This document shows positions 54,018-61,669 of a stretch of DNA of 64,000 nt, one piece after another. A program made the position numbers and the translations under genes. Position 1 is the first letter of the stretch. Every line of letters starts with the position of its first letter. The stretch comes from Synechococcus sp. 1G10 (GTDB lineage Bacteria; Cyanobacteriota; Cyanobacteriia; PCC-6307; Cyanobiaceae), in assembly GCF_002252625.1 (NCBI RefSeq), contig NZ_NQKW01000009.1:1-64000 (forward strand), given 5' to 3'. The notes beneath the pieces are model-generated. The model did no database searches. It was given only the letters and a program-made list of their open reading frames with translations, and was not told where the DNA came from.

Positions 54018-55174
54018 TAGAACCCTGCCCCTGAGCCCTCCTGGCTCACGACGGCACAGCCGCTGGCGATGCGCCACAGCGCCCGGTGGATGGGTGTGGG
54101 ATCGAAACGGACCAGCTCGGGGTAGTGGCGGCTGAGCAACGCCGTGCCACGCCAGGCGTTGTAGTGGGGAATCCTGGGGTTGACGTGATGGCAGACGTGG
54201 GTGGAGCCGATGCCATGGTGAAGCAGGTTGAGCAGGGGTCCGTAGGGCCGGTCGACCGTCTGCAGAGCACCTTTGGCCCAGGTCCACTCAGCCGTTGAAA
54301 AGTGGGGAATCGTGGTGTCGGTGTGCTGCAGCCAGGTGTAACCCACCAGCCAGGCGTTGATCACCAGATAGGGCAACCCGTAGACGGCAAGTACCCGGGC
54401 CAGGGAGGTGTGATGCGCGGCCAGGGCAAGGGCCAGCAGCATCAGCACCAGGCCGAGATTGGAGTGCAGCATCCCGCGGCGGCTGGAGTCGGGGAACAGG
54501 AGCCGGCGACCGTTGCGGAAAGGGGCACCGTGCCAGAAGTGGGAGGTAGGGGCGCCATGCTCCTCCCCACCGGATACGCCGAAGAGCAGATAAAGCGGCC
54601 AGCCCAGGAGCAGGTGGCTGACCATGGAGAACACCCCGTAAACCATGGGGCCCAAACCAGTGGCCAATAACTGCACCACCTGGCCATCGGCTGAGCCAAC
54701 GCGAGGGGGCACATGGGTTTCACCACCCTCAAGGTGGTTGCAGTTGGCATGGTGAACTGCATGGCTGCGCTGCCAGCTGAAGTAAGGCACCAGCAGCAGG
54801 CTGTGCAACACGAATCCCACCGTTGCCTCCAGCCGCCGGTTGGGGTGAAAGGCCTGGTGGCCGCACTCGTGGGCGATCACCCAACAGCCACCGGCCACAG
54901 TTCCGGTGACCAGGGCGTAGAGCAACCAGAGCGGGGCCGCGTTCAGCTGCAGAGGAAGCTGGGTGCCAACCGCGTAGGCCAGCAGAGAGAGGCCGAGGGA
55001 GAAGGCGAGGCTGCCCCAGGCCTTGGTGGTGTCGATCCTGAGCAGCTCAGGCGGCAGGCAGGCCAGCAGCTCGGCTTTGGACGGATAAACGGGCTGTTGC
55101 GGGGAAACCGTCTCCAGAGGACGGTCGGGATTCGGGGCGAGGGGGAGGGGCTGGAGGGAGATGGAACGGATCAA
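53978..55174 (-). CDS. Acyl-lipid desaturase (DesA-like, omega-6/delta-12 type)
   Basis: The 398-residue membrane enzyme has the three histidine boxes HECGH (about residue 103), HAVHH and HVCHH, with paired membrane helices between them. It introduces double bases into membrane lipids using ferredoxin. The N-terminal 55 residues are a variable extension. Substrate position (delta-12 versus another) is assigned by overall likeness only. Its end overlaps the small DUF723-like gene. Confidence 0.88.
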   Translation of the reverse strand: MIRSISLQPLPLAPNPDRPLETVSPQQPVYPSKAELLACLPPELLRIDTTKAWGSLAFSLGLSLLAYAVGTQLPLQLNAAPLWLLYALVTGTVAGGCWVIAHECGHQAFHPNRRLEATVGFVLHSLLLVPYFSWQRSHAVHHANCNHLEGGETHVPPRVGSADGQVVQLLATGLGPMVYGVFSMVSHLLLGWPLYLLFGVSGGEEHGAPTSHFWHGAPFRNGRRLLFPDSSRRGMLHSNLGLVLMLLALALAAHHTSLARVLAVYGLPYLVINAWLVGYTWLQHTDTTIPHFSTAEWTWAKGALQTVDRPYGPLLNLLHHGIGSTHVCHHVNPRIPHYNAWRGTALLSRHYPELVRFDPTPIHRALWRIASGCAVVSQEGSGAGFYYQAPVAATEPSP

Positions 55175-55263
55175 GGACGCGGACGGACAACAGGAGAGAA
55201 CTGGCCGAGGGCGCCAGAAGCGGCGCGACCCTAACCAGATCGTCCTTGCCAGACGGCGGGCGC

Positions 55264-55518
55264 ATGAGAATGCCGCTGATGTTCCACGGCGCTGCGATGA
55301 CCGGCAACCTCCAGGCCATTGGCTTCATGATCAGCTGGGTGCTGGGTTGGGGGATCGGTGGTTCGCTGATCGATGCTGGCTTCATCCAGGCCGGGGTGTA
55401 CTCGATCGAGACCAACCAGCTGGGCACCCTGGCCACCTTCACGGTCTGGACGCTGCTGTGGGGAGGGCTGGGCTTCCGGCTCTACCAGCGCTTCACCGGC
55501 TCAGGCCAGGACCGCTGA
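55264..55518 (+). CDS. Small membrane protein
   Basis: From ATG 55264 the 84-residue product has two hydrophobic segments (FMISWVLGWGIGGSLIDAGF and TFTVWTLLWGGLGFRLY). It resembles small cyanobacterial hypothetical membrane proteins. Its 3' end overlaps the HAD gene by 26 bases, tail to tail. ATG 55246 is an alternative start. Confidence 0.55.
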   Translation: MRMPLMFHGAAMTGNLQAIGFMISWVLGWGIGGSLIDAGFIQAGVYSIETNQLGTLATFTVWTLLWGGLGFRLYQRFTGSGQDR

Positions 55519-56164
55519 GCTCCAGCTCAGCCAGGGAGCGCAGACAGCGCACCTCCTCGGGGTAATGCTCCCGCCCAAGGCCGTCGGGGAGCAGCACGTG
55601 CACCAGGGAACCCGCCGCCAGAGCGGCCTGGGCGCCGGCGATGGAATCCTCGAAGGCCCAGCAGGCGCTCGCGGCCACCCCCAGCCGGCGGGCCGCCAGC
55701 AGAAAGATGTCAGGGGCTGGCTTGCCGGCCGCCAGCTCGGGATCATCACCGCAGACGATCAGCTCGATCAGCTCCAGCCATGGGTGGGGAGCGCACTTGA
55801 TCCCCACCGAGTCGTGGCTGCTGCTGGTGGCCAGGGCCATGGGGATCGACAGCTCCTGGCAGCGCCGCACCAGCTCTGGCGCCCCGGGCATCGCCCGCGC
55901 GCTGGGCAGGAGCTTTCGGGCGATCGGCTGCTGCACTGCCAGCAACTGCTCGCTGGTGGGGGACTCGTGGCCAGCCGCCACAATCCAGGCAATCACGCGG
56001 CTGGCGTTGTCGAGCCGCCGGCGCCCGCGCAGCGCCAGCAGCTGCTGATCACTGAGCTCGAGGCCGAACTCCCGGGCCGCCTGCCGCCAGGCCCGGCCAT
56101 GCAGAGGCTCGGTGTCCAGCAACAGACCATCGAGGTCGAACAGGCAGGCCGCGGGACGGGACAT
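55493..56164 (-). CDS. HAD-family hydrolase (beta-phosphoglucomutase-like subfamily)
   Basis: The 223-residue product has the nucleophile motif FDLDGLLLDTEP, motif II ALATSSSHDSV and motif IV CWAFEDSIAGAQAALAAG. It should be a phosphatase or mutase for small phosphosugars. Length and motifs are complete. Exact substrate unknown. Confidence 0.9.
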   Translation of the reverse strand: MSRPAACLFDLDGLLLDTEPLHGRAWRQAAREFGLELSDQQLLALRGRRRLDNASRVIAWIVAAGHESPTSEQLLAVQQPIARKLLPSARAMPGAPELVRRCQELSIPMALATSSSHDSVGIKCAPHPWLELIELIVCGDDPELAAGKPAPDIFLLAARRLGVAASACWAFEDSIAGAQAALAAGSLVHVLLPDGLGREHYPEEVRCLRSLAELELSGPGLSR

Positions 56165-56309
56165 TGCCGCATCCTCTCAGCCGGAGGCAACGCCTCACGC
56201 CTAGGGTTGGAATAAGAGGTATTGGGCAGGGTCTGAATGTCGTGCCTGAAGGGTCATCCATGGTGATCAGCAGCGGCCCATGGGCGCAGTTCAATTCCCT
56301 GAACCGGCG

Positions 56310-57329
56310 ATGAGTTCTTATCCCGTTCCAGCGAACGAGGCTGATCGTCAAGATGAGCTTGATTCGTTCCACATTCTCGACTCAGAGCCAGACGAGGACT
56401 TTGATCGCATCACCCGGATCGCGAGCCAGATGCTGGGAATGCCGATCGCGCTGGTCTCTCTCGTCGATCACAGTCGTCAGTGGTTTCTCTCCCGTGTGGG
56501 TCTGCAGGCGAGTGAAACGGCACGGGAGGTGGCTTTCTGTGCGCACACGATCTGTTCCGATCAGGTGATGGTTGTGAGCGATGCCCAGGATGATGATCGC
56601 TTCCGGGACAATCCTCTGGTCAAAGGGGATCCCCACATCCGCTTTTACGCAGGGGCTCCGCTGCGCACCCGGGAAGGACATGCTCTCGGAACGCTCTGTG
56701 TGATCGGTCCAGAGCCCAGGCATCTCCAGGACCATGAGCGCCAGTTGCTTGAGGAACTCGCCGGCATGGTGATCCACACCCTTGAATCACGGCGCGACCG
56801 TTATCTATGCCCTCTTACCGGGCTCCACAACCGACGGCCCTTCTTCGAATCTGGCCAGCGGGAGTTTCAACAGTCACTCCTTCACCAGGAGCCCCTCACG
56901 CTTCTGCTGATCGGGGTCGATGACTTCACAAACCTGAACGAGCGTTTCGGTGATGGCCAAGGGGATCGGCTGGTTCAGGACGTTGCAGTCGCTATCCGGT
57001 CGGAACTCGGGAACAGTGATCTTGCTGCTCGGGTGGCAAGTGCGGAGTTTGCAGTGATGCTGTGCGGACAGGACGTCCAGACCGCTTTGGCGATTGCGGA
57101 GCGGATCCGCTGCCGGATCGCAGACCAGGGGGTGATCGTGGATGGTTCACGTCACGTTCTGAGCATCAGTGCCGGGGTGTCAAGCCGGAATCCGCAGGAC
57201 GCTGGATTCACCGATCTGTACCAGCGTGCCGATGCGGCACTGAAACAAGCCTGGATGTCGGGACGTAATCGGACGGTCGCGAACGATCTATCCGATCTGG
57301 ATCGCTGCGTGGGCCCGCAACAGGACTGA
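56310..57329 (+). CDS. GAF plus degenerate GGDEF signalling protein
   Basis: From ATG 56310 the protein has 339 residues. The GAF domain covers about 25-160 (ITRIASQMLGMPIALVSLVD, YAGAPLRTREGHALGTLCVI). The GGDEF-type domain covers 175-325 (PLTGLHNRRPFFESGQ), but the active-site signature reads ASAEF instead of GGDEF, so diguanylate cyclase activity is unlikely. It may bind GTP or c-di-GMP as a receptor. Its 3' end overlaps the convergent kinase gene by 42 bases. Confidence 0.85.
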   Translation: MSSYPVPANEADRQDELDSFHILDSEPDEDFDRITRIASQMLGMPIALVSLVDHSRQWFLSRVGLQASETAREVAFCAHTICSDQVMVVSDAQDDDRFRDNPLVKGDPHIRFYAGAPLRTREGHALGTLCVIGPEPRHLQDHERQLLEELAGMVIHTLESRRDRYLCPLTGLHNRRPFFESGQREFQQSLLHQEPLTLLLIGVDDFTNLNERFGDGQGDRLVQDVAVAIRSELGNSDLAARVASAEFAVMLCGQDVQTALAIAERIRCRIADQGVIVDGSRHVLSISAGVSSRNPQDAGFTDLYQRADAALKQAWMSGRNRTVANDLSDLDRCVGPQQD

Positions 57330-59231
57330 ACGGAGCCGTTCGACCTGGATTGGCTTGCTGACAAAGTCGTTCATACCACTGGTCAAAGCTGCCTCACGAT
57401 CGCTTTCCCGGACATTGGCGGTGATCGCCACGATCCACGGACGACGTTCATTGCCGCGAACGGCACGGATTCTGCGTGTGGCCTCCAGCCCGTCGAGTTT
57501 CGGCATGCGCAGATCCATCAAGATGAGATCAGGATCGAGGCTCCGCTGCTTGTTAAGGGCATCCTCTCCGTCACAGGCCACACTCACGCCATAGCCAAGG
57601 CGGCGAAGCATCAGCTCGCAGACGCGTACGTTCACGGGATTATCTTCGGCCAGCAGAATACGTAGGGGGTGAAAGGCCGCAAAATCGTCGGTCCTTTCTG
57701 AGGGTGTGGAGGCAGGCGCAAGAGAGCTGGTTTCAGGCTCGGACGAAAGCTCAGTCGAAGGCTCCACCGGGATCATGACCTGGAACGTCGAGCCTTCGCC
57801 GAGCTCGCTCTCCACATGAATAGTGCCTCCCAGAGACGTGACCAGTCCGCGGGAGATGGCCAGACCCAGGCCCAGGCCACCATGGACACTGGTACTGGAG
57901 GAGTCGCCCATTGTGAATGGCTGGAAGAGGTCCTGGATCTGGCTCTCGCTGAGACCGGGGCCCGAATCCCGGACCGTGAAAATCAGGTGAAGCTTCCCAT
58001 CCGGGTCGGGAGTCTGGGACGAAACTGCCACGCTCACATCTCCACTGGAGGTGAACTTGATGGCGTTACCAACCAGATTGATGAGAATCTGCCGGAGGTG
58101 GGATGGGTCGGTAAGCACAATCTCAGGTACGCCGGCAGACAACCCAAATGAAAACCGCAACGATTTCGACTCAGCCAGCATCGCGAACAGATCCACCACC
58201 TCCTGGATCAATTGCCGGATACGAACAGGGGTGTGGTCCACGACAATTGAACCGCTCTCTAGTGCAGCGAAGTCAAGAAGCTGGTTGAGCGAAAGCAGCA
58301 GGGACTCACCAGCATTCTTCACAGTTCGAAGGCACTGAATCTGCTCGGAAGTGAGATTGGTAGTCAATAGAATGTTGGTAAGCCCAATCACACCATTGAG
58401 CGGTGTTCGGATCTCATGGCCCATCGTCGTGAGAAAAGTGCTCTTGGCGCGGCTGGCTGCTTCGGAATCTGCAACCGCACGTTGGGCCAGATCACGGGCT
58501 CGAAGAATCTGCTCAATCGCTCTGGCCTGTGCTCGCTGGGAGCGCCACACGAGGCTGGCGACGAGAGTGGAGAGAAGGCCAGTCCCAGCCAGAGATAGCC
58601 CAAGGCTCAGTCGCAGCGGGAAAAGTTGGCGATTGAGCGAGGCAAGGGAAAGATCCACTCCAACCAGGCCAATGGTCTTGCCATCGACGCCGCGGATGGG
58701 CGCAAAACTGCTGAGAAATGATCCCCATTTGTCGGTATAGGGAGTTTCACTGACAGCGACACGACCAGCTCGAGCAGCCAGAAACGCAGCAGGCGGGGCA
58801 TCAACGTAGCGATCACCAGTGAAGGCAACAACGGTATCATCTCCACGATTCTTGATGTAGTATGAGCTATCCAGAACAAAGTAAAGTTCTCTTTGACGAA
58901 TCCTGAGCGTATAAGCATAAATGATCTCTGGTACTGACTTGCGCAATCGAAGCAGTGGTTCCGAAGCTTGGCGGTAGGCCATGGTGCCCACCTGGCTGGA
59001 GACGGTGATCGTGGAGTGCAGATCAGGGTTCATCTCTGACGCCGTGATCACTGCCACATCCCTGAGCCGATCCCTGATTGTGCTCAGCAACAGATCATGG
59101 GCCGCCCGATAGGTGAAGATCAAGGCCGTGCTGGAGATCGCAAAGACGGCCAATCCGATGACACCCGCATCACGCGTGGCCTTACCAAAGGGAAGTCGGA
59201 CGACCTTGCTCATCGGGCTGCCCTTGGGCAA
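57288..59231 (-). CDS. Membrane hybrid histidine kinase
   Basis: The 647-residue protein has a membrane helix at about 18-36, a periplasmic sensor region, a second helix at about 205-228, a HisKA domain (GHEIRTPLNGVIGL), a HATPase domain (LINLVGNAIKFTSSG, DSGPGLSES, GGLGLGLAISRGL) and a receiver (RILLAEDNPVNVRVCELMLR with Asp in LILMDLRMPKLDG and Lys in VSKPI). The signal is unknown. It is the upstream-most kinase in the signalling island. Confidence 0.92.
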   Translation of the reverse strand: MPKGSPMSKVVRLPFGKATRDAGVIGLAVFAISSTALIFTYRAAHDLLLSTIRDRLRDVAVITASEMNPDLHSTITVSSQVGTMAYRQASEPLLRLRKSVPEIIYAYTLRIRQRELYFVLDSSYYIKNRGDDTVVAFTGDRYVDAPPAAFLAARAGRVAVSETPYTDKWGSFLSSFAPIRGVDGKTIGLVGVDLSLASLNRQLFPLRLSLGLSLAGTGLLSTLVASLVWRSQRAQARAIEQILRARDLAQRAVADSEAASRAKSTFLTTMGHEIRTPLNGVIGLTNILLTTNLTSEQIQCLRTVKNAGESLLLSLNQLLDFAALESGSIVVDHTPVRIRQLIQEVVDLFAMLAESKSLRFSFGLSAGVPEIVLTDPSHLRQILINLVGNAIKFTSSGDVSVAVSSQTPDPDGKLHLIFTVRDSGPGLSESQIQDLFQPFTMGDSSSTSVHGGLGLGLAISRGLVTSLGGTIHVESELGEGSTFQVMIPVEPSTELSSEPETSSLAPASTPSERTDDFAAFHPLRILLAEDNPVNVRVCELMLRRLGYGVSVACDGEDALNKQRSLDPDLILMDLRMPKLDGLEATRRIRAVRGNERRPWIVAITANVRESDREAALTSGMNDFVSKPIQVERLRSVLLRAHAAIQIG

Positions 59232-59490
59232 CTAATCACGTCCATTATAATAAGTGTTTTCGCACTGCGAACTCGCATTTCCCATCGAGAAGCGCTTAGC
59301 TCATTTATGGTCTTTTGCAGAATGCGAAGGTACAAAGTCATCATGTGAGAATCTCGGAATATCGGAGGCGACAATCCCAAAAACGGCTGAGTGCGAAGCA
59401 GAGGTCGTCATGACGAAGCAGCTTAGCGATAAAGTCATTCATCCCAGCGGCCTCACAGTCCTGACAATGTAAACTGTAGGAATAAGCTGT

Positions 59491-59937
59491 CTAAGCGACT
59501 ATGTAAACATCAGGGAAACCACCGGAACGCAGCAGACGTGGCGCCGCAAGTCCGTCAAGCCTAGGCATTTCGACGTCCATAAAGACCAGATCGATTCCGC
59601 CGGACTCGATCCGATCAAGAGCCGCCTGGCCATCTCCCACCAACTCCGCCCTTAGACCCAGCCTAGCCAGCATCAACTCCAGCACCCGTTGATTCACGCG
59701 GCTGTCATCAGCAATGAGAATCTGGGACTCTCCAAGCATGAGAAAACGAGAAAATCCAGGATGGTGGGCGTCTTTGAAGAAATCCGGAAGAATCATGGAA
59801 AGCGACTGGCCTGTCAGGCCGGCCAACATCCACCCATAAACAGACTCAAACAACTCGTTAATCTCTACGAGCAGCCCCTCCGGGTCTACCGCAACGAAGG
59901 GCAACGATCTCTGTCGGAGCTCTTCAATCGTGACCAT
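59491..59937 (-). pseudogene. Decayed PAS-receiver remnant
   Basis: The 148-residue frame joins about 55 residues of a PAS domain (FVAVDPEGLLVEINELFESV) directly to a receiver (ILIADDSRVNQRVLELMLAR, then LVFMDVEMPRLDGL with the phospho-Asp). The frame stops at SGGFPDVYIVA, before the conserved Thr/Ser and Lys segments, so the receiver is incomplete. It looks like an internal deletion plus 3' truncation of a larger kinase gene like its neighbours. Confidence 0.65.
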
Positions 59938-60105
59938 ACACGCAAACCACAGACCACAAACCTAGCGAAGGGCTGGGAGCTGAGCGTTGCCATGTCCGTT
60001 ACACCGGTTCGGCCCGAAAGACCAGCAATGCTCTCAAAACTCACGGATGCAGCTATCGGAGGGCCCTACCAAGTGGTAATATCAGTTGAATTTCAGATAG
60101 TGTTG

Positions 60106-60438
60106 ATGGAAGATCTCTACATCCTCAGGCCCAAAGGCTTCATTGACTCCCAGAACGGTGGAGACTTGAGAGCCCAGATTTGTTCCGTTCTTGCCGAGAA
60201 GCCAAAGGACTTCCTGATTGATTGCCAGGATGTCGAATTCATGGACAGCAGCGGGTTCGGCGCCCTAGTGTCGACGCTTAAGCGAGTAAGAGAACATGGA
60301 AGGCAGCTATACCTGTGCAGCCTGAACAGCCAATTACGGCTGGTTCTTGAACTCACCGGTACCGACCGGGTTTTCAATATCTTTCCCAGTAGCCATGAAT
60401 GTTTTACGTTTATCTCTGAGCGATCGTCAAAAGCCTGA
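60106..60438 (+). CDS. STAS-domain anti-sigma factor antagonist-like protein
   Basis: The 110-residue product is a single STAS domain: LYILRPKGFIDSQNGGDLRA, FLIDCQDVEFMDSSGFGALV and VFNIFPSSHECFTFI. The Ser in DSSG is the usual phosphorylation site in partner-switching proteins. It is convergent with the REC-PP2C gene, 23 bases away. Upstream starts are possible, but family members start near ATG 60106. Confidence 0.85.
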   Translation: MEDLYILRPKGFIDSQNGGDLRAQICSVLAEKPKDFLIDCQDVEFMDSSGFGALVSTLKRVREHGRQLYLCSLNSQLRLVLELTGTDRVFNIFPSSHECFTFISERSSKA

Positions 60439-60461
60439 ATACACAGGCATCATCAGATGGT

Positions 60462-61634
60462 TCATGGAAAAATTGCTCGGATTACCGAGTAGTCATCCGT
60501 GAAACGAACGTCACCATTGGCAGTTTGAATGCGTTCCAGTAGACGATCCAGACCATCGTCGGCACGGAGCAGGTCACGACAGTCCTCAACAAGATCCACG
60601 AACTCAGGCAGTGCCCCCATCGGTGCATCCGACCTTGCCACCTCATAGAGCCCATCGCTGTAGACCAACAGACAGGCTCCATGATCGACAGCATGGCTTT
60701 CAGTGATGTAGGTCGCGTCTTCGAACAGACCAACGGCCATGCCCTGTCCCCTCAGCCAGCTGGTAGGTGTGCCTCCATCTTCCGACCAGATCAGAGCAGG
60801 AGGATGGCCCGCACTGGCGAACCGAAGTGTCCGTGAAGAAGATTGATATACTCCATACCACAGGGTCAGATAACGCCCCTGGTGACGCTCCATCTGAAAT
60901 CCAGAGTTCAGGGCCTTCAGCACCTCGGCAGGATCATGAAGATCAACGCTCAGCGAGCGGGAACGCAGCTGATTGTGGAGTGAGATCGAGGGAAATGCCG
61001 CCGCAAGGCCATGGCCGGAAGCATCGGCAAGATACATCACGAAGTGATCATCGTCCAACCAGAAGTAGTCGAATGAATCTCCACCCAGTTCATGGGAAGG
61101 AACGAAACGCGAATCGACCACCACCGATCCTCTGACTTGCACCGGCAGTAGGGACCGGACATAATCAGCTGCCTCTGCCAACTCCTGATCCATTCGCTCC
61201 TTCTGACTGCGAAGCTCATCGGCTAGAAGTTGAAGACATTCATTGGCCTGGTGCAGGCGAATACCGGAGCGGACGCGTGCCAGTAGCTCGTCGGGATCGA
61301 CCGGCTTGCTGAGAAAATCATCTGCTCCGCAGTCCAGCCCGATCACGCGATCCTCAACCCGGGAGCGTGACGTCAGCAGAATGAAATGGGTTGCTTGGAG
61401 AGCGGAATCCTGCTTGATGGCCCGGCAGACTTCCAGACCATCCATGCCATCCATCAGCCAATCGCAGAGAATCAGCGTAGGAGGGCTTTGGCGCGCTTGC
61501 TCCAGAGCACTTTCACCTGAATTGGCGATCAGGACCTGGTAGCCCTGCCCCTTGAGGCGGGCCTCAAGGATACGGGAATGGATGCGATCGTCATCCACGA
61601 GCAGGATCGTGATCGAGGCGGGAGAAGCGTCCAT
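60462..61634 (-). CDS. Receiver-PP2C (RsbU/SpoIIE-like) phosphatase
   Basis: The 390-residue protein has a receiver (ILLVDDDRIHSRILEARL; Asp in LILCDWLMDGMDG; Lys in LSKPVD), a helical linker and a SpoIIE-type PP2C domain (SHELGGDSFDYFW, LADASGHGLAAAF, LLVYSDGLYEV, FTDDYSVIRAIF). All metal-binding Asp residues are visible. Such proteins dephosphorylate STAS antagonists; the adjacent STAS gene is the obvious partner. The start at ATG 61634 fits the receiver. Confidence 0.92.
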   Translation of the reverse strand: MDASPASITILLVDDDRIHSRILEARLKGQGYQVLIANSGESALEQARQSPPTLILCDWLMDGMDGLEVCRAIKQDSALQATHFILLTSRSRVEDRVIGLDCGADDFLSKPVDPDELLARVRSGIRLHQANECLQLLADELRSQKERMDQELAEAADYVRSLLPVQVRGSVVVDSRFVPSHELGGDSFDYFWLDDDHFVMYLADASGHGLAAAFPSISLHNQLRSRSLSVDLHDPAEVLKALNSGFQMERHQGRYLTLWYGVYQSSSRTLRFASAGHPPALIWSEDGGTPTSWLRGQGMAVGLFEDATYITESHAVDHGACLLVYSDGLYEVARSDAPMGALPEFVDLVEDCRDLLRADDGLDRLLERIQTANGDVRFTDDYSVIRAIFP

Positions 61635-61669
61635 GGCAGATAGCAGAGTGATGCGCAAAAAACCGAGGA

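Noticed and set aside
59232-59490. Possible small RNA or gene between the hybrid kinase and the PAS-REC remnant
   Set aside because: The region is AT-rich with short frames only. No hairpin plus T run or family likeness was found; it probably holds the kinase promoter and decayed sequence.
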